A DNA stretch of 64,000 nt from Pleodorina starrii. Taxonomy: Eukaryota; Chlorophyta; Chlorophyceae; Chlamydomonadales; Volvocaceae. Where the stretch lies: contig BRXU01000032.1 in NCBI GenBank assembly GCA_030267565.1, forward strand, positions 1-64,000. Direction: 5' to 3'. Below the pieces are notes generated by a model. That model did not search any database and was not told the origin of the DNA. It worked only from the letters and a program-made list of their open reading frames with translations. The position numbers and the translations under genes were made by a program. Of this stretch, positions 37,132 to 49,200 are shown in pieces; the stretch's first letter is position 1, and each line of letters starts with the position of its first letter.

Positions 37132-40100
37132 ATGACGCCTAGAACGCAGGAAACTGCGAAGGAGGAGGAGGAGGAGCCGCCATTCCGCCCCTTCGAGAAG
37201 CTCCTGAAGGACGGGTGGGTGGGTGGCTGATGCAGTGGGTGGGGGGTGAGGATGAAACCGCAGCGCAGGGTACCCGGAACGTATGCACATACGTACATAC
37301 ATACATACATACATACATACGCGGTGGGTGTTTGCTCGCTTCATGGGCGGCGGGCTGCATGCGTCCGCATGCGGCATGCGGACCAGGGTACGTGGGTTTG
37401 CGTACGTGTGTGGTGTGGCTATGACGCCTATCTGACTCGCTCGACGACGGCCAACGGACGCCGGACAACGAAGCCAGTGGCTCGTGACCCAGCCCACATA
37501 CAAAAGGTGCATGTGTGTGTGCATGTGTAACTAAATATATCTATATATATGTGTGTGTGTGTTTCGGAAGCTCCCGCCGCACACCTGTCACCTCCCCCTT
37601 CACTACTGTATCTTCTGTCGTACTCCCCCCTGGCCTCCCTTCCGCTGTGCCGTTCCTCCCCCCCCCCCCCGCCCCGCCAGCCCCCCGGGTGACCACCTCT
37701 ACCGCAAGGCCCGCAGCCGCAGCCGCAACGACGAGCCCGTCAAACCGGCCCCGCCGGCCCCCGAGGAGGAGGAGCAGGCGCTGAGGAGGGTGTGGCATGA
37801 GGAGTGGTTCGGCTTCCCCAAGTGGGAGCTGGTGCTGCTGACGCGCGCGGCGGTGGGTCGGAGGCTGTGGCGCGACATGAGCAACAACCGGCGCCGGGCG
37901 GCGTGCGAGCGCTTCACGCTGTGTGGTCCCTGGGTAGGTCACGAGTCGCGAGGGGGACGAAATGGGCGACCAAAGGGTGAGTGCCGTGCTGTACCTCTGC
38001 ACTCTGCTCTGCACTCTGCTGATGCACCGTAAGGATAGCGCTGAAATGCTACTGCTGTCTGTACGACTGCTGCTGCTGACTGCTGCTGCTGCTGTGTGTG
38101 TGGGTGTGTGGGTGGGTGTGGGTGTGGGTGTGTGTGGGGGTGTGGGGGGGGGGTTGCAGCTGGGGTCCGCTGACGGCAGCTAGGCACTAAACCCGCCCTG
38201 GCTCTCGTCCAAGGTCCAGCCCTCCAACTCACACACCCTGGCGTGTCCGCCACCCACCCCGTCCTTGCAGCTCACCGCATAACACAACACACTCCAAATT
38301 GAAGGCCTCCATCCTCTCATCCCACCCACCCACCCTCCGTCGCTCCCCTTGCCCCCACCTCCACTCACCCTTATTACCGGTATTATTTCCAGCCATACGT
38401 ACCGTATGTCGTTCTCTCACCCCACCCACCCACCCACCCACCCACCCACCCACCCTCCCCCCCAGGCCGCCAGCCAGGAGCCCGACGCCGCCTCCCTGGC
38501 CTCCCTCCGCACCACCTCAAGCAGCCCCCGCTTCGTGATGCTGCACCACCCCGCTCGCCGGGAGGCCTGGCTGGGCGCCTTCACCACCGGCCACGGCCTG
38601 GCGCGAGTGGACGAGCTCAGCAGCGACCGGCCGTACGACCCGGGCACCTGGGACTGCCACGGGGTGACCGAGCTGGGGGGGAAGATGAGCACGGGGGAGG
38701 TGTGCGCCCGGATCGTGGTACCCGCCACACGAGCCTTCGGGGCGGCCTACGTGGATTTGTATCTGGGGGAGGCGCTGTGGGGCGGAGGGGGAGGGAGGAG
38801 TGAGGTGTCACCGCAGGCGGTGGACAGCAGCGGGGACGCCAGCGGTGGTGGTGGGGGTGGTGGTGGTGGTGGTGGGGGTGGGGGTGGGGGGGGGGGTGGG
38901 GGGGGGGGTGGGGGTGGGGGTGGCGGTGGGGGTGGGGGTGGCGGTGGCGGTGGCGGTGGCGGTGGCGGTGGCGGTGGGGGTGGGGGTGGGGGTGGGGGTG
39001 GGGGTGGGGGTGGGGGTGGGGGTGGGGGTGGGGGTGGGGGTGGGGGTGGGGGTGGGGGTGGGGGTGGGGGTGGGGGTGGGGGTGGGGGTGGGGGTGGGGG
39101 TGGGGGTGGGGGTGGGGGTGGGGGTGGGGGTGGGGGTGGGGGTGGGGGTGGGGGTGGGGGTGGGGGTGGGGGTGGGGGTGGGGGTGGGGGTGGGGGTGGG
39201 GGTGGGGGTGGGGGTGGGGGTGGGGGTGGGGGTGGGGGTGGGGGTGGGGGTGGGGGTGGGGGTGGGGGTGGGGGTGGGGTTGTGGGGGGGGGTGGGTGTG
39301 GGGGGGGGGGGGGTGGGGGTGGGGGTGGGGGTGGGGGTGGGGGTGGGGGTGGAGGTGGTGGTGGGGGTGGGGGTGGAGGTGGTGGTGGAGGTGGTGGTCG
39401 TCGCTTCCTGAGTCACGCCTGGGGGATGCCGTTCATGCAGCTGCTGACGGTGGCGATTGTGGAGGGCTCGCCGCCGCGGCACTCGCCGGGGCCGTACTGG
39501 ATCGGTGAGTGGGATGGGGGTGGGTGGATGGGGGCGCGGGAGGATATGGGAGGACGGAGGCGCGGGAGGGAACGGGAATGGGTGTTGGAGGGAGGGAGGG
39601 AGGGGTGCGCACTCCCCTCCCTTCGCTGCGGTATCTCCTCTTTTATCCCTCCCTTCCCGTACGTCCGCATCGCATCTCATCAGACTGATTCTTTACCTTC
39701 TTCGCTGCTGTCGGACACATCTGGCTGGCTGGCTGGGACCGTGCTGGGCCCCTCTTGCACGCCAACCGTGCCCTGTATGTTGGGCTTGCAACTCATGGCC
39801 TGGCCTGGACTACCGTACATGTCTCCGTACGTACGGACCTATCTACCTATCTAATCATGAAGACATCTTTTGCAAGAACCAGGTGCGTGTGTGTGTGTGT
39901 GTGCCGGTGCGCAGCAGCAGTAGCAGCCGGCTAGGCTGGGCTAGGCTACGTAGTCTACAAAATTGCGTTGGATTAAAGGATCGACGGGACGGAAGGAAGG
40001 AATCCTTCTAGATGCCTCGAGTGCTTCCGTCCCCACCAGCACGCACGCACGCACTGATGCACCCTTCGCTTATCATCAACCCGTCGCCACCGGCGCACAC

Positions 40101-41699
40101 ACACACACACACACACTCATACACACGCACATATACCCCATACACAACGATCAACGAAACAGTTGAATCACATTCACTAATTCCTGCTGCACCTCCACAC
40201 ACACACACACACCTGTGCGTATGTGTGTGCGTCCGGGTGCGCCCACAACTCTCAGCAGCTCAGCTGGGTCAGCAGTAGCCATTAGGCATTAGGACTTTGT
40301 GTTGAACTGCTGGTTAAGTATAAACGCAGCAGCCGCGACATGTTGACTGCTCATTTCACCTCACCGCTTCGCTCCGCCCCATCTCCGCCCCCGCTCCGCT
40401 CCACACCGGTCTGTCTGTCGGTCGGTCGGTCGCAGCACGTGCCTATCCGGGAGAGCGACCTGACGGACGCCATCCTGGCCAGTGGGGGAGTCACCCTGGC
40501 GGTGTGGCCCTGGCCCGCGCCGCTGCTCACCACCCGCGTGTGGTGCCTGTTCGAGATACTAAACGCCGTCAAGACCCGGGTGCGGGTGCGGGGGCGGGGG
40601 TGCGGGGGCACGCACGTATAATGTACATGTGTATATCGGTAGCTGGTGAGCTGCATGCGCCCCTGATCAGACAGACAGACAGACAGACAGGCAAGGGGCA
40701 GGATAATAATAAGTCATGCGCGAGTGGAGTTAATGGACGTCGGTCTAAGCGTGTGGCGATGGTGCAAACGGACGGTTTATACGTATGTGTTTGCGTGCTC
40801 GCGCGGCGGTGTCTGCGTACACGCAGGTGAAGTTGGAGCTCAAGCTGTGTGAGGGCGCCTACGGCCCCTTCCGACAGGCGCTCCTGGGCAAGTACAACGG
40901 CTTCACGTACACCAAAGTGAAGGACGACGCCAAGAAACACGGATTGTCGTACGTGCTGCCCGGAGCCGGCGAGCTGATCGAGGTACCGTACGTACGTGCG
41001 TGTGTGGGTGGGTGGGTGGACATGCTGTGCGTGCGGTGTGTGATTGGCTGGTGTTGTGCGTTGTGGTGGGGGTTTGGGGGAGTGGGGGTGGGAGGGGAAG
41101 GTGATGGGGCTGGCATGCATGCAGGCAGCAGCGAGGGGGTATGGGAAGCGGGGGGGGGGGAAATAGAGAACCAAGGCATATGTGATAATGTGAAATCAAA
41201 GACCCAGCTGCTCCATGGGACGTTGTTGTTGAGGAATGAAGCAAAAGGCTGGTGGCTGGTGGGGTCACGAGATAGAGGCTTAGAGGGGCGATGGAGCGAG
41301 GTGGCTAGCTACCGTAGATAGCGAGGTTGGAGGGCGGCCCAGATACAGCCAGCCAGCCAGCCAGCCAGGCACACGGATGGTTTGGTACACACGTACGCGT
41401 GATGAACGGAACGCACCCGCTCGCTCGCTAAATCCCGATCCCGATCCCGCCGTCTCTCACCCGCACGCGCGCCCGCCCGCCCGCAGGCGGTGGATGTGCG
41501 TCAGGCCACGGCGACAGTGCCCTCCGACAAGGACATGATCCTGCGCCTCATCCAGGCCGACATGGGCTTCGGTGACATGAACTGCCTGGTGCGGGGGATG
41601 CTGGGGGAGGGGCTGGCGGACGCGGCGGCGGGGGTGGTGGAGAGCAGCGTGGGGCAGGACCGACTGGCCTACGTGGGCTACGGAGGCGGCTGGGACTGA
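37132..41699 (+). CDS. Algal protein with FLSHAWG / WIDIFCKNQ / WCLFEIL core (TIR-like fold suspected)
   Basis: Seven exons encode about 635 residues: 37132-37214, 37681-37933, 38466-39504, 39863-39882, 40436-40579, 40827-40982 and 41487-41699. ATG 37132 is the first in-frame ATG after a stop at 37060. The core reads FLSHAWGMPFMQLL, YWIDIFCKNQHVPIRESDL, GGVTLAVWPWPAPLLTTR and VWCLFEILNAVKT, followed by KDDAKKHGL and ATVPSDKDMILRLIQADMGF. I recall many chlorophyte hypothetical proteins with this order (a 'SH.W...W.DI...NQ...R.WC..E' pattern) that resemble TIR-like or effector-associated modules; the exact family name and activity are unknown to me. The N-terminal half (residues 1-238) has no recognised domain. 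A run of about 185 almost pure Gly residues (239-423) is predicted just before the core and may be an unrecognised intron. The tail is VESSVGQDRLAYVGYGGGWD. Confidence 0.75.
37288..37320 (+). repeat. (ACAT)n tetramer tract
   Basis: ACATACAT repeats in the first intron of the FLSHAWG gene. Confidence 0.85.
38844..39398 (+). repeat. (GGGGGT)n hexamer array within a predicted exon
   Basis: 555 bp of GGGGGT/GGTGGT repeats, open in all three plus frames: poly-Gly in the exon frame, Gly-Val repeats in another. G-runs on the sense strand would favour G-quadruplexes. The exon frame crosses it as about 185 residues with only two Val and one Cys breaking the glycines. Confidence 0.95.
39863..39882 (+). 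other. 20-nt micro-exon encoding DIFCKNQ
   Basis: Flanked by an AG acceptor (39861-39862) and a GTGCGT donor (39883). It is required to join YWI|G (exon ending at 39504) to HVPIRESDL (40436) in phase, and it restores the family motif WIDIFCKNQ. Gene finders commonly miss exons of this size. Confidence 0.85.
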
Positions 41700-43525
41700 C
41701 GTACCGCTACGGTATGTGCACCGTGTTATGTATGTATGTGTGTATGTATGTGTTGGCATGGTATGGTATGGTATGGCGGGTATATGGATACGATGGGGCT
41801 GCCGTTTGCTTACGTATGTACTGCTGTACGATAGATGGGACTTGTGTATGTACCGTTTATGTGTGTTTTGATTTGGGTGTAGGGGGGGCTTGGGGGTTCG
41901 GCCAGGAGCTGATTGATGGCAGTGAGGTGATTGGGGGTGCGGCTCAGGGAGGTGAGGCTCAGCGATACGGTACCCCACCATCGCATGGCGGCTTGCGCGA
42001 GCAGTCGCTGTGACCGCCCCCGAGAGCCTGTATGGGTGTACAAAAGAAGGCCTGTGTGGGGGGTAGGTAGGTAGGTAGGGTGGTTTCGTATTTGGGCAGT
42101 GACGGACTCATTGCCGTGCCCGCCACTGCTTCTGTCGATCAGTGGATCTGTTCCGGAGGCAGCGAGCTGGCGTGTGGGCAGGGCCCCCGCCTGGCCTGGC
42201 CTGGCCTCTGCCAAGTTTTCCGCGCACTTGACTGCAGCTTTTGAATTATTTTACTGGCGTGAGGGCGGGGGTGATGGGGCTGCCTCTCCCACACACGCAC
42301 CACCTTTCTACCAGTAATGGAGTTAATAGTTCGCGCGGCCACATTCGAGTGCTTCGCAGCAGCAGGGGTCTGATATTGGTTTACGCGAGGTGGGGAAAAT
42401 TTCGACTTGTCCAGATCGGAGCTGAGGGAAAGGCCTCAGGTCGTCAGGTGCTTCGGTCAAAACTAGTTTGTGTTTGTGGCTTTGCGCGTGGGTCATACGG
42501 TACCTCCCACGCACCCTTTCCCTATTGGGCGGCGTGCGTGGGTATGTGTACCGGTATATGTGTGTATAGAACTTGGCAATATAGGCGGTGCCGCCAACGC
42601 CGTCAACAACGGCACAGGTACCGTACATACAGAAAACGCGATGTTGCAGAGGATGGGCCGGTGGCGGGCGAGCTCCGTGTTCGAGCTGTGTGTGTGTCGT
42701 GTGTGGCGAAGACTTCGGGGAGTCCCCACCTCCGCCTCCGCCTCCCACACCCCCTATCCCCTCCCGCTTCGGGACGCTGCGGATGCCAAACCCCAACCAC
42801 CTCCGCACTGCACCGCACCGCACCGCACTCGTCGACCGCAACCGCCGCCCTCATCTCCACCTCCACCCCCACCCCCCTCATCACTGTCAACCTTCCCACC
42901 CCCTCCGTCCTCATCATCCTCAGCCGCCGCGAAGCGCTCCAACGCCACACACGCGGAGGCGCCCGCACCCGCGCCAGGGGAACCCACCACTATCCATACC
43001 CCCCCCCCGCGGGGGAGGTGGGGGAGGGAGAGGTCGGAATGCGCAACTAACCTAAATGCGCCTTGTCCCGCGCAGCAGACCGCCAGCCAGCCAGCGGAGC
43101 GGAGCGTGGCGTCCATGTCCACTGCACTGCGAGGACGCGCTCCGCGGCCGCACCCTCCCCTTCACACGTACGACCGCGCTGATAACGTACGTAACCAACC
43201 GAATCGGCGATCAGCGAAACGGTGAAACAAAACCAGCGTGCAGCGTCCATCGTGCACACCAGCAAACGACACAGCGTCCCCCTCCCCCTCCACCCATCCA
43301 CTCCCCTTACCGGCCGCCTTCCTCTTTGGACAGCACGGCCCCGCAACGCACCTCTTCCCCTCCCCCCTCCCTCTCCCCAAATCCCGCACGCGCCCTCCCA
43401 CTCTGCCAGTCTCCCCGAGATAGCCACGGAGCCCTCCCTCCCCTCCACCGCACCCATCCCGCCCCCTTCCCGCCCCCCTCCCTCCTTGTACCCCCCAGCC
43501 ACCCCCCCCCAGGCCCCCCTCCCGC
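41700..43525. other. Convergent intergenic region
   Basis: Lies between the stop codons of the FLSHAWG gene (plus) and the Notchless gene (minus), so it should hold both 3' UTRs. I see no RNA gene or protein-coding signal. Confidence 0.6.
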
Positions 43526-46195
43526 TCAGTGCCTCCACAGTTTGAGCACCCGGTCCTTCCCCCCCGAAGCCACCGTGGAGCCGTCCGGGCTCCAGTCCAC
43601 TGTGAACACCTCATCGCTGTGACCCGGGAGATCGACCTTGAGCTTGCGGCTGTGGAGGTCCCACACCTGGAAGGGTCAGGAGGAGAGGAAAAGGGGGAAG
43701 GGGGGTTATCCACGTATAGGCCGGAGCCCGTGAACGGGGGGAACGGGGGGAAAGGGGGGGAGGGGGGGGAGGGGGGGTGAGGCAGCGGGGGGGATAGAGC
43801 GTGATGGATTCCGTGGCAATCTGACGGGCTGGCTGGCAGATGCAGTAGAGAAGCCGTCATGAGATGAAAGGGGAGGGAGGGAGGTGCAAGGAGGGAGGGA
43901 GGGAGGGAGGAAGGAGGGGGACCCAGGATTGGCGACTTGGCGTGCCTTGGGAGAAAAGCCGGTTACGGTTAGGTTCGCCCGGGGCGGCGCGACGGCCGCC
44001 TGCGGGCACGATACCACCGAACCCAAATGAACACGGGACCGCACCCCCCCGAACCCGCCCCCCCCCACCCACCTTGATTGTTGAGTCCGCCCCCCCCTTA
44101 AAACCGCTTGCAAAAGCAAACAGCCCACAGGGACGCCCTCCCGCCCCCGCCCCCACCCCCGCCCCCGTTACCCCCCACCTTTATTGTGGAGTCCTTGCTG
44201 CCGCTAGCGAACATGCGGCTGTCCGCCGACCAGGCCACCTGGTACACCGGGCCCACGTGGCCCCTCAGGGTGGCCAGGAAGGTGCCCTTGAGGCCGTCCC
44301 ACAGCTTCACGGACTTGTCGAACGAGGCGGACAGAATGTAGCGGCCGTCCGGGGAGAACACCACCTGGGCAGTGCAGTGCGGTGCAGTGCAGTGGGGAAA
44401 AGGAGGAGGGGGGGAAGGGGGGAACAGGCGGGAATTGGGAGTGGCGGGAGAGGTAAGGATTGCGATGCGTCGTGGGTAAGGGTTGCAGCAACCCAGGCCC
44501 CTTAGGAAGCCATCAAGAAGGTTTCAGAGTAATTAAAGCTAGTAACACCAAAGATAGGGTGGTATGAGGACGGACGCGGGCGGCGATGATGGCGCCTGAG
44601 GTGGCGCAGCAGAGCCACACGTCCAGCGCCGTGTTCCGAGCCACAGACCAAACCCTCCCAGCCCCATCCCCAGTCTCAGCCCTACACTCAGCTCCCCCCC
44701 CAGCCCCAGCCCCCACCCCCCCACCCTAACCGCCGCACAGGGCACAGCCCCCCCAAAACACACACACACACACACGTACCCAGCCCCAGCCCCCCGGCCC
44801 CCTCAGCCCCCCCACCTGGTTGATCAGCTGCACGTGTCCCGTCATTCGGGCGATTGGGTTCTTGCCGGTGGACGGCTCGTACAAACACAGTGTGAAGTCG
44901 TCACTGCCGGACACGAGCCGCTCGGGCCTGGGGGGTGAAGGAGAGGGGAGGGGTAGGGTGGGGTGGATGACAAGAGGTGGAGGGCGGGCGCGGGGCAAAG
45001 CAGGATCAACGGCGAGGAGGAAGACGGGGGAAGAGGGAGAGAGAGAGGGAGGGAGGGCATTCGGAACGATTGGGCAATAGGGGCATCGGGCTCCATCCTC
45101 CTCCGTGCCGGGGGAGTTATCCACGTATAGGCCGGAGCCCCGGGGGGGGGGGGTGAAGAGTGAGCCCGGGGGGGGGGGGGGCAACCGGCAAGAGCGACCA
45201 AACACACGCGCACACACACACCACCACCACCACCAGCCTCATGTCGCCCCGCTGCGCACCAACGCAACCTCGAACCGGCCCCCTCCCCCCTCACCTTTGG
45301 ACGCTTCCCGCCCCCACCCGCCCCGAGGGAGACACAACCCACCCAACGCCGCCCGTAAAGGGTCCCCATGCGACCCGGTCGATCTCCAGGGAGGGAAGGC
45401 GCCCGCACCCACCCGCCCACGCACGTACATACGCTCTCTCGCTCACCCACTCATGCACACACCCCCCTCCCCCCACACACGCATTAGCTGCCACCCACTC
45501 GCTGTCACTCACTTGCCGGCAGTCGCCTCCGCGTACCGCTCCGCAGCCTTCTGCTGGGCGGCCTGAGGACGGGGGGGGGAGGGACGGGGGGTATATAGAA
45601 CGGCCCGGGGACGGGGGAGGGCGAGGGAGGGAGTGGTGGGGGGGGGGTTGAGGGAGTCGTGGGAGGGGGGTTGTGGGGCGGGAAAGGCTAGCCGCAGGGA
45701 TGGCACGGAGGCGGGGGGGGTGGATGTGGGAACGGGGTGTGGGAATGGGGGGGGGGAGCACCTCACGCAGGCCAAGCAACAACAAAACCGCAGCCCCTAC
45801 CCCAACACACACACACACACACCACAAACACACACCTCGCGCCTGCCGCCCACAAATGCGCTCCCTTCCGCTGCCCTCCCGCTCCGCTGCTGATCCCCGA
45901 CCACGAACCCGAGCCCCCCTTCCCCCCGCCAACGGTATCACTTTTTACCCCCCGCCAACCCCCCAGCCAGCCAGTGCCGCCCTCCCCCTCCCCCTCCCCA
46001 CCTCGGGATCCTGCGGTGCCTTCCCCGTGTGGTCGTACGCCCCCGTCCTCAGCACGTACTCGGAGGACAGCGCCAGTGTGTTCACCCAGTGGCCGTGGCC
46101 CTTAAACACACGAACCTGAATGTGTGGGGGGGAGGGGGAGGGGGGGATAGGGTTTAGGAGTTAGCGAGAGAGCGAAGGGGGCGAGAAAGAGAGAA

Positions 46196-46241
<46 letters not shown>

Positions 46242-49200
46242 GGAAAACGAGAGACTGAAGCGCAGCGGAACGAACACTGTTGTGTCCACCTTTCCTCAAA
46301 GGCCAAATCCCCCCCCCAGCCGACCGGCCGGAGCGATGCGGTCACATCCCCTGCAGGAGCTCTTCCGCCCGGGATACCGCGGACTCGATCCACCAGACAC
46401 CCACCCTCCCCTCCCCTCCCCTCCCCTCCCCTCCCCTACCGCCGACCCGACCAGCAGCCGCACCTACGCGGCCCCCCCCCGCCCCCCCCTCCCCCCTCTC
46501 CCACCAGCTTTCCATCCGTGTCGTCCCATGCGCTGATGGTGCAGTCTCTGGATGCCGAGTAGATCAGTCCCTCCCCGCCCCACTTGACAGCGGTCACAAG
46601 CTGGCTGTGGTTGGACAGACTCAGAAGGCAGCGCCGGGTCTGTGCGTCCCACACCTGGGGGGGAGGGGAGGGAGGAGGGGGGAGGAAGGGTTGCGGGTTG
46701 CGGGTTGGGGAGGGTTGTGAGATGTGCGCGGGGGCTGGGGGGTGAAAGAGAACGCTGGCCAGGGATGAGAGAACGCTGGCCCGGGCTGGGGGAGGGGGAG
46801 CGTTTGGTGAGCGCTGTGGCACCCGTACTGGCTGGCCCCAGCCCCCGCCTCCAGCCCAGCCCCCGCCCGAGCCCCTACATTTAGTCGGGTACCCGCACCC
46901 CCTTCCCTGGATCGCTGGCCTTCCCACTCCCCCCCCACTCCCCCCCACTTCCCCCCACTTCCCCCTACTCCACTCGGACCTCCGTCCCACCCCCCGGTCC
47001 ACTCGGGTCACCCCAACCTTGGGCCAGCACGCAGCACACAGCGATCGCACACACGGACACACAGATACACGAAGAACGACGATGACGATGACGACGTCGT
47101 TGGACGTCAAGTGGACATCTCCCGCCCCGCCCCGCCCCGCCCCGCACAGGGGGAATGATTCCGCCGCGCCCGCCAGCCCCTGGCAGCTCTCCCGCGTAGC
47201 ACACAGATCCGACTGAGATCCCGCAGTGCCGCCTTCGTACATACATGCCTGCCCACATTCCCAAACGCACCCCTTCAACGCGCACCGCATACACACCGCA
47301 TACACACATACACACACACCTTGATTGTGTTGTCTTTGCTGCCGCTCACGAATTTCTGGCTGGGAAGGGCCTTATGCGCGGGCTGCCAGGCCTGGGGGTG
47401 GGTGGGTGGGTGGGTGGGTGGGGGGCAGTGCAGGGCAGGGCGGCGCAGGGCAGGGGAGGGGGAAGGCCGCGTGTGTGTTGGGGGGAGGGGGTGGAGGGGA
47501 TAAGGTTCCATCCTCCTCGTATTTACTACAATAGTTTGGAGTTGGGCATCGTCATCGTCAACCCTAACTCCCGCTCCCCCCTTCTCCTCCTCCGCCGCTC
47601 CGGAAACACCCAGCGTTTCCAACCCCCAACCCCACCCCCAAGCCCCCCTGCTCCTGCTTGCACCCGCGATACACGGATACTCCTTTCCCAACCCCCCACC
47701 TACCCCTCTTCCCCCACCCCCCACCCCCCCACCCACCATCGACGTGATCCACTTTCCATGTCCGCTGCAGCTGCCCACCATCTTCCCCCCCACGGGGTCC
47801 CACAAGTGGATGAGGCCGTTCATGTCGCCACTGGCCACGTAGCGGCCGTCGGGGGACCAAGCCACCACCAACACCCAGTTCTTGTGGCCCTGAGAGGAGG
47901 GGGGTCGGGCGTGAGTGAGGTCGGGCGTGGGGGCGTGGCGGCGCGGGGGCGTGTGTGGGTATGTATGTATACGCGTGTGTGTATACGCGTATGTGTATAC
48001 GCGCGTGTGTGTGTGTACACGCGTATTCATTCGTTCCAGCAGGGGGGGTCACAGGACAAGAAAGCAAAGGGGGGGTTACAAAGGGGGAAAGGAGAGCAGC
48101 GGTAATGCTCCGGCCGATGCCCAACCCAGCCCAGTCTGCGAGACAGCGGGCAGTAAGGCAGGTGCGGTGGCAGGCTGCTGCGGCTGTTGTCGAGGGCTGG
48201 TGCGTGTGTATGTGTGTGTTTGTGTGTATACGGTATGTGTGTTGGTTTGGTTGCGGGGTGGGTGGGGTGGGGTGGGGTGGGGTGGGGTGGGGTGGGGTGG
48301 GGTGGGGTGGGGTGGGGTGGGGTGGGGTGGGGTGGGGTGGGGTGGGGTGGGGTCATCTCCCGCATGGGGTGGAGCAGGGGAGTCAGCGTCCCTACGTGCC
48401 CGGATGTTGAATGTGCGCCAACAAACACCCCCTCCCCACCCCTCCACCCCCCCACACACACCCAATCACCCATACTTACCACCACCACCCCCACCCACCC
48501 ACCCACCCGCTCACCCGCCCACCTTGCATTCGTGTTTCGGCAGCTGTGTGTTTAGGTCCCAGAACCTGACGGTGGTGTCGCCACTGCCGCTTGCCAGCCT
48601 GGAGCCGTCGGGGGAGAAGTTGACCGACAGTACGGCCTCCGAGTGACCGGGTATGGATGCCGTACACCGGGCGACTGGCCGTACACGGAACACGGCCTGC
48701 GCCCGCAGCGACACACGCGGACACAGAGGCAGAGGCACGCGGGCGGCCGTGTTGAGCAACCATGTTGCAATTCGAGCGGGAGGGAGCGAAAACACCACCT
48801 TCATCGTCATCCCCCGCGCCACTCACCCGCCAGCCAGCCATGTCCACACCTGGCGTCGGCCCCCTTCGGCCCCCCCCCCCCGGGCATCCACTTCCCTCGG
48901 GCCTTTCCACGCCCCTTGACAACCCGAACATCCCCCACGACCCCCATAATTCATCGCGCTGTGTCTCGCGCTCCTCCTTCGTTTTATATCCCCCCACTTC
49001 CGGGCCTACCCGTGGATACCCCCCACCCACCCATACACACACACGCATCCTGCCGTACCTGCGGCTGGTACACGATCCTCAGCGCCTTCTCCACACTGAT
49101 CTTGTGCGCCCCCAAGTGGGTGCCCAACTCCCCCAGCAGCTCCTGAGGTGGGTTCGCGGTTAGTCGGGGTTGGGGGTTTGGGGGGGTTGGGGTGTGTTTG

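Noticed and set aside
38349..39854. Single long plus frame of about 501 codons treated as one exon
   Set aside because: The family motif requires splicing at 38466 and 39504; the ends of that frame are intron.
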